Shown here one piece after another: positions 1 through 11,722 of a stretch of DNA of 32,589 nucleotides (the stretch's first letter is position 1; each line of letters starts with the position of its first letter). The stretch spans positions 1 through 32,589 of the forward strand of contig CANHJV010000028.1 of assembly GCA_947461225.1 (NCBI GenBank). The letters run 5' to 3'. The notes under the pieces were generated by a model. That model saw nothing but the letters and a program-made list of their open reading frames with translations. It was not told the DNA's origin and did no database searches. The position numbers and the translations under genes are program-made. This stretch comes from Gemmatimonadota bacterium (GTDB taxonomy: Bacteria; Gemmatimonadota; Gemmatimonadetes; Gemmatimonadales; Gemmatimonadaceae).

Positions 1-44
1 CCGACCGGGGCGGTCGTTCACGACCCACCGTCCGAAAGCAACAA

Positions 45-69
45 GGCCCCGAGCACACAGCCCGGGGCC
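45..69 (-). terminator. Probable intrinsic terminator downstream of gcvH
   Basis: Inverted repeat ggccccg...cggggcc (45-51 / 63-69) just 3' of the minus-strand gcvH stop, followed on the minus strand by TTGTTGCTTT. Confidence 0.5.
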
Positions 70-101
70 CCGCGTACCACGATCCCGTCGAGCGAAAAGC
101 C

Positions 102-488
102 TTACTCGCCCACGACGCCCTTGTACTCGGCGGCCGACAGCAAGCCAGCATCACCGCCGGCCGCGACGCGCACCTTGATCATCCAGCCGTCGCCGTACGG
201 GTCCGTGTTGATCAGGGCCGGTTCGCCGTCGAGGCGCCCGTTGATCTCGACCACTTCGCCGGCCACGGGCATGTACAGCTCCGAGACGGCCTTCACCGCT
301 TCCACGGTGCCGAACACATCGTGCGATCCGTACGTCGCGCCCATCTTGGGCAGTTCGACGTAGACGATGTCGCCCAACTCGCCTTGCGCGAAATCCGTGA
401 TGCCGATGGCCACGATCGCGGCATCGTCGGTCGCGCGGATGTATTCGTGTTCCTTGGTGTACCGCAGATCGGCGGGGATGTTCGACAC
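102..488 (-). CDS. gcvH: Glycine cleavage system H protein
   Basis: 128 aa (GTG start); lipoyl-lysine context GTVEAVKAVSELYMPVAGEVVEIN, plus YTKEHEYI and GDIVYVELP motifs typical of GcvH. Confidence 0.96.
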   Translation of the reverse strand: MSNIPADLRYTKEHEYIRATDDAAIVAIGITDFAQGELGDIVYVELPKMGATYGSHDVFGTVEAVKAVSELYMPVAGEVVEINGRLDGEPALINTDPYGDGWMIKVRVAAGGDAGLLSAAEYKGVVGE

Positions 489-516
489 GAGGACTCCAGA
501 TGGGGAAAAGGAACGA

Positions 517-1146
517 TCACAATGAAGTATCCGCAGCGGAGCCGCGGAGGGGAAGCGCCTGAATCGTCTGCCAGAGTTCGGCGACGCGTACCGGAAGCTG
601 CTCTCGCGGACCGTCGTTGTCGATGATCCAGGTCGCTCCCGCTCGTTTTCGGGCGGCGGGCCACTGTGCGGCGATCATCGACTGGGCCTCATCGCGCGAC
701 AGTCCGCGGTCGTGCTGGAGGCGCTCGAGCCGCTGCGGCTCGGGCGCGTCGACCAGGATCACCCCATCGAACGCATGCTCGAGGCCGACTTCGAAGAGCA
801 GGGGGATGTCGGAAATGACCACCGCGTCGCCGCGGCGCTTGGCTATGGCCAGCTGCTCGTCGCGTAGCCGGCCCACGGCCGGATGTACGATGGCGTTGAG
901 CGCGTCGCGTGCCACCGGATCCCGAAAGACCTGGCGGCGGAGGGCCGGCCGGTCGAGCGTGCCGTCGGGGAGTAACACCGATGGGCCGAATCGCTCGACA
1001 ATGGCGTCGAGGGCTGCGGAGCCCGGACGCACTGCCTCACGGGCCAGCAGGTCCGCATCGATGATCGTCGCCCCGTGGGCCTCCAGCAGCGAGGCCACAC
1101 TACTCTTGCCGCTGGCGATGTTTCCGGTGAGCGCGAGGTGGAGCAT
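517..1146 (-). CDS. coaE: Dephospho-CoA kinase
   Basis: MLHLALTGNIASGKSSVASLLEAHGATIIDADLLAREAV...: P-loop, DAD motif and DIPLLFEVGLE typical of CoaE. The ATG at 1146 is preferred over the upstream ORF start at 1200. Confidence 0.95.
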   Translation of the reverse strand: MLHLALTGNIASGKSSVASLLEAHGATIIDADLLAREAVRPGSAALDAIVERFGPSVLLPDGTLDRPALRRQVFRDPVARDALNAIVHPAVGRLRDEQLAIAKRRGDAVVISDIPLLFEVGLEHAFDGVILVDAPEPQRLERLQHDRGLSRDEAQSMIAAQWPAARKRAGATWIIDNDGPREQLPVRVAELWQTIQALPLRGSAADTSL

Positions 1147-1223
1147 GCCGAAACTTACCACCAACGCCAAAGGGCTCCGGAGATTCCGGAGCCCTTCCAT
1201 GCGATGGCGATACCCGCGCCACG

Positions 1224-2039
1224 TTACGCGGCGGCGCTCTCCGGCATGTCGTCTTCTGGTTCCGAGATCTCTCGCCGCTTTTCGCGGTTGACGAGGAGCT
1301 CCTGAATCACCCAGCCGGCCCCGCCGCGCAGTCGAATCTGGTGTGGCGTGCAGCCGAGATAGCGCTGGCAGGTGTTCCGGAATGCACTACCCGACGGGAA
1401 ATCGAGCGCACCGGCGACGCCGTCGGCGCTGCGGGAGCCGTCCTCCAGCATGCTCGCGGCCACGATCAAGCGACCCCACGTCAGCAGCTGATGCGGTGGG
1501 GGCAACTCCGCTCCCTCCAGCCGCTTCGAGAGCAGTCGTCGCGACACGGCGATGAGGCGCGCCAAACTGTCTGGCGTCAGCCGCTCGTGCGCCCGGGTCA
1601 CCGACAGCATCACGGCATCACGCACGACGCTGCGCAATCCGGCGAGATGTGGCTTGAGCAGACTCGAGACACTGCGCGCTTCGGCCTGATCCAGAAGCGC
1701 CCCGAGCATCTGCGGCGTATCCGTTTCCTCGGCGACCACGAGCACATCGATGCCGCATCGACCGGCGTCGAACATGTCCTTGGCCCGTTCCCGCGTCAGG
1801 TCCACGTAGGCCACCAGCGCCGCTCGCGGCACACGGATACGCAGCTGGCGCACCCGTTCGAAATCCGCGCGGCCGTCGACGTATAAATCGAAGACCACCA
1901 CGTTGATTGGCCCACGCTCGCAAGCGCGGGTCAGAGACGTCCAGTCCTCGCAAGACACGAAGCGGTACCGGTCCCGCGCGGCGCTACGCAGCCGTGCGAG
2001 CCGGGGCTCGTGTGCGAGGAGCGTCGCGATTACGCCCAT
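1224..2039 (-). CDS. AraC-type HTH regulator with N-terminal receiver-like domain
   Basis: C-terminal AraC-like HTH (SADGVAGALDFPSGSAFRNTCQRYLGCTPHQIR). The N-terminal ~110 aa has a CheY-like pattern (INVVVFDLYVDG...). ATG at 2039 preferred over the TTG at 2108. Confidence 0.75.
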   Translation of the reverse strand: MGVIATLLAHEPRLARLRSAARDRYRFVSCEDWTSLTRACERGPINVVVFDLYVDGRADFERVRQLRIRVPRAALVAYVDLTRERAKDMFDAGRCGIDVLVVAEETDTPQMLGALLDQAEARSVSSLLKPHLAGLRSVVRDAVMLSVTRAHERLTPDSLARLIAVSRRLLSKRLEGAELPPPHQLLTWGRLIVAASMLEDGSRSADGVAGALDFPSGSAFRNTCQRYLGCTPHQIRLRGGAGWVIQELLVNREKRREISEPEDDMPESAAA

Positions 2040-2107
2040 GCGACGATCCGTTCGGGGAAGGGGGGGCTTGACAATGACATCAGCCCAAAGACGCGGCGGG
2101 CGGGGCA

Positions 2108-5347
<3,240 letters not shown>

Positions 5348-5364
5348 CGGTTCGCCGCGACCTG

Positions 5365-5976
5365 CTAGAGCAGTTGCTGCTGCCCTTCGGTGGGTCGCGG
5401 GACAATGTGGCAGGCGCGGCATCGCGCTTCGTACGCATCAGCCGCGCCCACCATGATCGTCGGCGAGTTGTATGGCGCGGGTTTGCCGCCGATCAGTCGC
5501 TGATTCCGACTGGCCGGCGATCCGCATAACACGCAGATCGCGTGCAGCTTGTCGACCATTTCCGCGACGGCCATCAGCTGCGGCATCGGACCGAACGGTT
5601 CACCGCGGAAATCACTGTCGATGCCGGCGAGAATGACCCGCCGGCCGCGGTCGGCCAGACTCGACGCCACCTGCACGATCCCGGCGTCGAGAAACTGCGC
5701 CTCGTCGATGGCGATGACCTGTGCCATCGGATCGAGGCGTAACAGAATCTGGGCCGACGAGTCGACCGGAATCGCCTCGAAGGTACGCCGGTCATGGCTG
5801 GAGACATTCCATAACCCGGCGTACCGGTCGTCGAGATGCGACTTGAACACCTGCACGCGCTTTCGGGCAATGGTTGCCCGACGCACGCGCCGCAACAGCT
5901 CTTCGGTCTTGCCGCTGAACATTGATCCAGCGACGACCTCCATCCACCCGCCGGAGACCTGGAAGCTGCCGCTCAT
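5365..5976 (-). CDS. tdk: Thymidine kinase
   Basis: [57 protein letters not shown] and Cys pairs CVLC/CRAC typical of type II TK. Confidence 0.96.
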   Translation of the reverse strand: MSGSFQVSGGWMEVVAGSMFSGKTEELLRRVRRATIARKRVQVFKSHLDDRYAGLWNVSSHDRRTFEAIPVDSSAQILLRLDPMAQVIAIDEAQFLDAGIVQVASSLADRGRRVILAGIDSDFRGEPFGPMPQLMAVAEMVDKLHAICVLCGSPASRNQRLIGGKPAPYNSPTIMVGAADAYEARCRACHIVPRPTEGQQQLL

Positions 5977-5978
5977 GG

Positions 5979-7814
5979 TTAGCTCTCGCTGCTCCCTTCA
6001 GGATTTCCTTCGGAATTCACACGCGGCTTCCGGCTCGCATTCTGCATGCGGGCGCCGCGTTCGGACCACTCTTCCCGCCCTTCCGCGCGCTCACGCACCG
6101 GACGGTCGCCGAAGGCCCGACGTTCTTCGTCGGCGCGGGGCGGACGATCGTTGCCGCCGCGCGGCGGACCACCACGGCCCTCCGGGCGCGGGCCGCGGTC
6201 GCTCCCGAACGACGGGCGCGCCGCACGATCACCACCGAACGACGGACGGGCCGGACGGTCGCCGGCATCACGACGCGGCGGGCCGAACGTGCGCTCACTG
6301 CGCGGGCCTCGTGCGCCGCGATCCCCACCACGATCACCACCGCGCGGTGCGTCCCCGCCGCGCTCGTCGATCCGGGCGCTGAGACGACGGCCACGCAGCG
6401 ACACGGAGCCCAGCGCCTGCACGGCCTTGGCGGCGTCGTCGGCGTTGAGCTCGACGATCGCGTGCGACTCGAACAACTCCACCTGTCCGATCCGGTCACC
6501 CGGGATGCCGGCTTCGTTGGCGACGGCACCGACGATGTCGCCAACGCGCACGCCATCACGCTTGCCGGCCGCCAGGAACACGCGCTGCTTGCCATTGACC
6601 ACGGGCGCCTCCGGCTTCTGGCCGGCGGCGAGCGGGGTGCGCACGGGACCGGCGATGGTAGCCTTGGTGCGAGCCGTCACGAGATCGCGCCGCGCGCCCT
6701 CGTACAGGCGCAAGGCGGCCGCGGCAATCTCGAGCGAATCGTGCGTTTCCAGGAGCGGCGCGAGCAGCGCCATCTCGCTGGCTGAGGTGCCGCCGGAATT
6801 CGCGAGTGTCGTGCGGAGCGCGGCGCGTAGGGCCTGCACGCGGCTTTCGGCGTTGGCCTTGCGGGCGGCCGGCGTCCACGCCTCGGCGAGCCCGCTCGTC
6901 ATGCGACGGAAGGCCGCGAGCTCGTCCGCCATCAACAGGGCGACCGCATCCACCGGCCGTGCGGCCAACGCGTCCAGGAGCGCGTCATACGACACCGGCG
7001 ACTCCCACAAGACCACGAGCGCGACATGCTGCGACGTGGCCTGCCGCACGACCTGCACGTTCAGCCCATCCACGGCCATACCGATCCGAGTGATGGCGGC
7101 CTGCGCTTCGCGCTCGCCGGCATCGGTGGTCGTCACGACGACGATCGACGGGGGATCGACTTCATCGAGGATCGACCGGAGGGCGTCGGCACGTCCGGAG
7201 GCCGATGTGATCACGAAGCTCGGCGTCATCGCGAGCGGGGCGACGCCGGCCAGCATCGGCGTGAGGCGACGCGCGCGGCGCATCTGCGCTTCGAGGAAGG
7301 CTTCGATCTCGTCCGACTCGCTGTCGATGGTGCCGACGCGCATCATGTCGTCCGGCGAATCGCCGAGCAGCGCTTGCAGCGTGTCGCCCATCTTGTCGGC
7401 GAGAATCTCGTCGAGGCTGAAGACCACGAGGACCTGGAGTTGCTGCAGGTCGATGGCGGCGTCCTTGCGGAGTGCGAGCAGATCGGCGGCGGTGCCGGTC
7501 ACGATGGCCACCGGGCCGGCCGCCAGGACGCGACGGGCGCGTGTGGCGGAGGTGACCGGTACAACCCGCAGGCTCTCGTCGGCCAGCAGCAGGCGCGCTT
7601 GTTCGGCGGCGCTGAGTGCCTGTTCAACCGTGGGAGTGATGACCAAGCAGGCCGGCGCGGCCACGCCCTGCATCCGGCGGCTGCGTTCGATCCCCGGACG
7701 CATGGCGGCGGTCATCATCCGCAGATCTGCGGGTCCCTGCAGCACCACGTGCTGGCTCCGCGTCGCCCCTGGCGACGTCTCTTCCCGTTCTTGCTCGCCC
7801 ACGCCCCACCCCAT
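5979..7814 (-). CDS. DEAD-box-like protein (degenerate helicase core) with DbpA-type RNA-binding domain and RG-rich tail
   Basis: C-terminal [59 protein letters not shown] matches the DbpA/CsdA RNA-binding fold. The N-terminal ~370 aa can be laid along the two RecA lobes of DEAD-box proteins but lacks catalytic motifs. The RG/RPSFG-rich tail is likely disordered. ATG at 7814. Confidence 0.75.
   Translation of the reverse strand: MGWGVGEQEREETSPGATRSQHVVLQGPADLRMMTAAMRPGIERSRRMQGVAAPACLVITPTVEQALSAAEQARLLLADESLRVVPVTSATRARRVLAAGPVAIVTGTAADLLALRKDAAIDLQQLQVLVVFSLDEILADKMGDTLQALLGDSPDDMMRVGTIDSESDEIEAFLEAQMRRARRLTPMLAGVAPLAMTPSFVITSASGRADALRSILDEVDPPSIVVVTTTDAGEREAQAAITRIGMAVDGLNVQVVRQATSQHVALVVLWESPVSYDALLDALAARPVDAVALLMADELAAFRRMTSGLAEAWTPAARKANAESRVQALRAALRTTLANSGGTSASEMALLAPLLETHDSLEIAAAALRLYEGARRDLVTARTKATIAGPVRTPLAAGQKPEAPVVNGKQRVFLAAGKRDGVRVGDIVGAVANEAGIPGDRIGQVELFESHAIVELNADDAAKAVQALGSVSLRGRRLSARIDERGGDAPRGGDRGGDRGARGPRSERTFGPPRRDAGDRPARPSFGGDRAARPSFGSDRGPRPEGRGGPPRGGNDRPPRADEERRAFGDRPVRERAEGREEWSERGARMQNASRKPRVNSEGNPEGSSES
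6201..6260. repeat. Two tandem ~30-bp repeats encoding 10-aa units ([10 protein letters not shown] / [10 protein letters not shown])
   Basis: gctcccgaacgacgggcgcgccgcacgatc followed directly by accaccgaacgacggacgggccggacggtc. Confidence 0.7.
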
Positions 7815-8025
7815 CGATTGTCGGTCAGCCTGGCCGCCCAACGGCCAGTGATTGTCGCGCCCCTATGGCGCATCGCGTACCCGCACAGCGCAACTGCGTA
7901 GCGCACCCCTGTCAGGCGCGCTTAATTGCTTCTTGCCCAGCGAGGAAAGGTATCCCGGTCCGGCCCCGAACTGCAGGGGCCCCGCGCGTTTCCCTTGCCA
8001 TCCACCTTCGTTCCGCGTCTCGATC

Positions 8026-9219
8026 ATGCCTCTGGTCTTCCAGCCGTCCGCTAATATCGCCCGACTCAAGGAATCCGCGACGCTGGCCGTGGCCGCGAAA
8101 GCGAGGGCGCTCAAGGCGGCCGGCCAGGCCATTATCGATCTCGGGGCCGGTGAGCCCGACTTCGACACGCCGGCGTTCATCCGGCACGCCGCCACCGCCG
8201 CCGTGGAAGCGGGGGCCACCCGCTACACGGCGACCGATGGCATTCTGCCGCTGCGTGAAGCCATCGCCGCCGATGCCAATCGGTTGCTCGCGCATGGCGC
8301 GCCGATCACCGCGGCCGAAGTGGTGGTGTCGAGTGGTTCTAAGCAGTCGCTGTACAACGCCTGCGTCTGCTGCTTCGGCCCCGGTGACGAGGTGCTGATT
8401 CCAACGCCGGCGTGGACGAGCTACTACGAGATGGTGGAACTGGCGCGGGCGGTGTCGGTGCCGGTGTTCGGTGACGAGGCCAACGATCTCAAGGTGACGG
8501 CCGATCAGCTGGCGGCCGCCGCGACGCCGCGCACGAAGGGGCTGATGCTCAATTCGCCGAGCAATCCCACCGGGGCCGTGTACACGCGTGACGAACTCAC
8601 CGCGATCCTCGACCTCGCGGCCGACAAGGGATGGTGGGTGCTTGCTGACGAGATCTATCTGCGCATCGCCTACGAGGGCGGTGCCCAGTCAGCGCTCGAG
8701 GTGGCGAAGACGCGCGACAACTTGATCGTGATCAATGGCGTCGCCAAGGCGTATGCGATGACGGGATGGCGCATCGGCTGGACGATCGCGCCGGTGGCCG
8801 TGTCCCGGGCGATGACGGCGTTCCAGTCGCATACCACGTCGAACGCGTCGGCGGTCTCGCAGTACGCGGCACTCGCCGCCCTCGCGCGACGCGACGAGGC
8901 CGACGAGGCGGTGAACTACATGGTCAAAGAATTCCGTCATCGTCGTGACGCGGTCGTGGCCGCGCTCGCCGCGTTCCCGACGGTGCGGTACGTCCATCCG
9001 GCCGGCGCGTTCTACCTGTATATCAACGTGGCCGGTTTCCGTGGGGCCGCTGATGCCGGCGCCGCCTTCGCCGCCGCCGTGCTTGAGGAACACCAGGTGG
9101 CGGTGGTGCCGGGCAGTGCCTTCCTGACGCCCGACTGGATTCGCGCGAGCTACGCCACCACGGAGTCGGTGGCGGTTGAGGGCGTGACGCGCATCGCCCG
9201 CTGTCTCACCGGCGCCTGA
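8026..9219 (+). CDS. aspC: Class I/II pyridoxal-phosphate aminotransferase (aspartate aminotransferase-like)
   Basis: IDLGAGEPDFDTP, LNSPSNPTGAVYTRDEL, INGVAKAYAMTGWRIGW (PLP lysine), GSAFLTPDWIRASYA. ATG at 8026 preferred over the upstream TTG at 7852. Confidence 0.93.
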   Translation: MPLVFQPSANIARLKESATLAVAAKARALKAAGQAIIDLGAGEPDFDTPAFIRHAATAAVEAGATRYTATDGILPLREAIAADANRLLAHGAPITAAEVVVSSGSKQSLYNACVCCFGPGDEVLIPTPAWTSYYEMVELARAVSVPVFGDEANDLKVTADQLAAAATPRTKGLMLNSPSNPTGAVYTRDELTAILDLAADKGWWVLADEIYLRIAYEGGAQSALEVAKTRDNLIVINGVAKAYAMTGWRIGWTIAPVAVSRAMTAFQSHTTSNASAVSQYAALAALARRDEADEAVNYMVKEFRHRRDAVVAALAAFPTVRYVHPAGAFYLYINVAGFRGAADAGAAFAAAVLEEHQVAVVPGSAFLTPDWIRASYATTESVAVEGVTRIARCLTGA

Positions 9220-9256
9220 GCGGCACCCGCGACTCTCTCACGTCTTCGAGGCGATC

Positions 9257-9535
9257 ATGATTACCACCATCGTGCTGGTGCAGGCTGATCCGAAAACCAT
9301 TCCGGCCTGCGCGACCGCGCTGGCGGGCATTGAAGGGGTCAGCGAGGTCTACTCCGTGTCGGGCGCGTGGGATCTCGTGGCCATCGTGCGCGTGCCCGAT
9401 CTCGAACGCATCGCGACCGTGGTCACTGAGGAGTTCGCCAAAGTACCCGGCATTGTCCGCACGCAAACGCTCACCGCGTTCCGTGCCTACAGCCGCAACG
9501 ATCTCGAGCAGGCGTGGGACATCGGGGTCGAGTAG
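9257..9535 (+). CDS. Stand-alone Lrp/AsnC ligand-binding (RAM) domain protein
   Basis: 92 aa ITTIVLVQADPKTIPACATALAGIEGVSEVYSVSGAWDLVAIVRVPDLERIATVVTEEFAKVPGIVRTQTLTAFRAY is a complete RAM domain with no HTH. Confidence 0.9.
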   Translation: MITTIVLVQADPKTIPACATALAGIEGVSEVYSVSGAWDLVAIVRVPDLERIATVVTEEFAKVPGIVRTQTLTAFRAYSRNDLEQAWDIGVE

Positions 9536-9544
9536 TCGACCCCG
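9523..9544 (+). terminator. Hairpin spanning the stop codon of the RAM-domain gene
   Basis: Perfect inverted repeat cggggtcga-gtag-tcgaccccg with stop codon TAG (9533-9535) in the loop; no clear U-tract. Confidence 0.4.
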
Positions 9545-9573
9545 GATACGCGCTGCGCGCTATGTGTCACGCG

Positions 9574-10557
9574 TCACGCGTGGCAGCGCTGCCGCTCGTT
9601 GCGTAGCAGTTCGCGCCACGCGTCCGCTTCATAGCGCAGTACGATCGTGTACAGCGGCGCGGCGGCGAGCCTGAGCCCGAAGAACAACTCCGACTTGCCG
9701 TCGTTGTCCACATCGATGTGGTCGAGGTAGCGATAGCGCGGCGGCGAGAGCCTGTTGCCCAGCGTCGTGTACGTGAACGTCGGCTTGTAGCCGTACACGC
9801 CTTTGTCCAGCACCACCACCAGATGTCGGGGCCGCGCGCCCATCTGGCGCACGCTGTCGGCGACCACTTCGGGGTCATCGTACACCACCACGATCGTGGG
9901 CCGCGGTCCATTGCCGGTCTCGGCCACGTAGACGTCCCGCGTGTAGCGCGGCAGCAGCGACATCGAGATGCCGGCGGCCGGGGCGATCAAGGTTGCAATC
10001 GCGCCGATCGCGGTCTGCAGCTCCGCCGCCGACAGCGCGGTCACCGGCTGGAGCGGCGGTCGCTTCCCATTGGTGAAGAATTCCACGCCCGCAGGGATCG
10101 AAGCCACCGCACCGGGCAGTATGATCGAGCAGCCGGGGATCGAATCGAGCGGAGCGCCCTCCCACATGCCGCGCGTTGACCTCACGGGCGCCAACTCCCG
10201 CCCACCGCGGTACGGGATCAACGATTTCCCACCGACCAGATAGTCGAGATCGAACGAGCGCCACCCGCGATCGCTCAAGGTTAGCAACCGGAATCCCTGC
10301 GGTCCCATCGTGGCCAAGGGGACGACACGGGCGCCAGCGCTGTCGCGCGTGACGCGGAACAAGACGTCGGGATGCGTGGCGAGCAAGGTGCTGTCCCCTT
10401 GCCAGACGGGATCGCCCTGATCGGCGCTGAGCGCGTTCTTGACACGCTCCGTGGTGTCGCACGCTCCGCCGAGGAGCGCGATCGCCAAGGGCAGGGCACG
10501 AAGGGCTACGCCGCGGAGTCGCGGGGCGGCGATGGCAAAAGGTCGGGAGAGTCTCAC
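9574..10557 (-). CDS. Predicted lipoprotein/exported protein with VCBS/FG-GAP-like Asp motif
   Basis: GTG at 10557 gives a hydrophobic leader VALRALPLAIALLGGACDTTERVKN (lipobox-like). The C-terminal DHIDVDNDGKSELFFGLRL resembles an FG-GAP/VCBS calcium loop. The longer ORF to 10818 would overlap the divergent gene. Confidence 0.65.
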   Translation of the reverse strand: MRLSRPFAIAAPRLRGVALRALPLAIALLGGACDTTERVKNALSADQGDPVWQGDSTLLATHPDVLFRVTRDSAGARVVPLATMGPQGFRLLTLSDRGWRSFDLDYLVGGKSLIPYRGGRELAPVRSTRGMWEGAPLDSIPGCSIILPGAVASIPAGVEFFTNGKRPPLQPVTALSAAELQTAIGAIATLIAPAAGISMSLLPRYTRDVYVAETGNGPRPTIVVVYDDPEVVADSVRQMGARPRHLVVVLDKGVYGYKPTFTYTTLGNRLSPPRYRYLDHIDVDNDGKSELFFGLRLAAAPLYTIVLRYEADAWRELLRNERQRCHA

Positions 10558-10663
10558 GCCGTGAGTTTCGTGGGCGGGAGCGCCGAAGTCCACCACCGGA
10601 GGCCACGGGATTCCCGCGCGACACGGATGGGCCGCGTTGTCTGCGGGCGCCCGTCCTGCTAGC

Positions 10664-11722
10664 GTGCCCCTCGTGACTGATGAACACCCGCCCGCCGCCG
10701 CTGCCGCTACGGCCACCGATGCCTCGCTTCGCGGCGCCTTGCGCTCCCTCCGCGTGCTGTTCGGTGACGGCGCGCTGGTGGCGGCCGGCAGTGGCCCGCC
10801 CCTCGAACGCATGGCCATGCGCAGCGATCCGCCCTCGGTGGCGCCCTGCGTGCCGCTGGAGGCGCCCGGCGCGCGCCAGATCGCGGTGCCGAGCGAACCG
10901 CTGGTCGCGGCCTTCCTCGACGGCGTGCAGCGGAGTCGCGTGGTGGGTTACCTCGCCGGCTCACCGCTCATCTATGCCTCGGTCGCGGCGGCCGTCCGCG
11001 AGCGGGTGGCGCGGCGCCTCGAGACGTGGCGCGCGCCGAGCGTGCGTCGCGCGCTCTTCGTCTCGCGCGGCAAGCTCGGGGAGACGGCATGGAACCAACT
11101 GGTGGAAAGCGGGGTCCCGATGGTGGACATTACCGCCGATGTCGCGGACGAGGCGATTCCGGTCCACCCCTTCGCGCTCCGCGCCCGGGCGCTCGACTTG
11201 GTCGCGCTGGAGCGGGAAGGGCTCGAACGCCGGCTCGCCGCGGAGTGGTGTCGGAGTGAATCGCGATGGCTCTGGATCGACGGCGGCATTTCCGGCAATC
11301 TGGCGGTCGACGAACGGGCCACCGCCTTCGGCGTGGTGAAATCGCACACGACGCTGTACGGGAGCGCGGAGCAGGTGGAATCGGTGCTCACCCTCCGGGA
11401 GGCGGAACGCTCACCCGCCTTCCTGGTCGGCCATCGTCCGCGTCGCGCGGTCGCGAGTTGGTATCTGCGTCTGCGCACCACGGCAGGCGGCGATCCGATG
11501 CACGGGCTGGTGCGCGTGGAGATCTCGCCGCCGATGGACATGCTCGACCCTGATCACATCACCGACGACGCGCGCGCCCGGCTCACCGAGCACTGTGACC
11601 GCCTCTCCGCCGGCATTCTTGCCGAGCGGGCCCCGCTCTCGCTTCCCGATCCGCGATGGGATACCCTCACCTACGGCATTCATGCCTGTGAGATGTATCT
11701 CGATGCGCTCGTCGGCATTTGA
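10664..11722 (+). CDS. nurA: NurA-like nuclease (putative)
   Basis: SRWLWIDGGISGNL...FGVVKSHTTLYGSAEQVESVLTLREAERS... and C-terminal LPDPRWDTLTYGIHACEMYLDALVG are NurA-like. It lies directly upstream of a HerA-like ATPase. Start uncertain (TTG 10637, GTG 10664 or GTG 10673). Confidence 0.7.
   Translation: MPLVTDEHPPAAAAATATDASLRGALRSLRVLFGDGALVAAGSGPPLERMAMRSDPPSVAPCVPLEAPGARQIAVPSEPLVAAFLDGVQRSRVVGYLAGSPLIYASVAAAVRERVARRLETWRAPSVRRALFVSRGKLGETAWNQLVESGVPMVDITADVADEAIPVHPFALRARALDLVALEREGLERRLAAEWCRSESRWLWIDGGISGNLAVDERATAFGVVKSHTTLYGSAEQVESVLTLREAERSPAFLVGHRPRRAVASWYLRLRTTAGGDPMHGLVRVEISPPMDMLDPDHITDDARARLTEHCDRLSAGILAERAPLSLPDPRWDTLTYGIHACEMYLDALVGI

Noticed and set aside
6046-7851. 601-aa + strand ORF opposite the DEAD-box-like protein
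   Set aside because: Ser/Arg/Ala-rich translation with no domain; the opposite strand encodes a recognisable DbpA RNA-binding domain.
7930-8025. Hairpin GGCCCC-GAACTGCA-GGGGCC upstream of the aminotransferase as a riboswitch/attenuator
   Set aside because: Only a 6-bp stem in GC-rich DNA with no further conserved elements; not distinguishable from chance.
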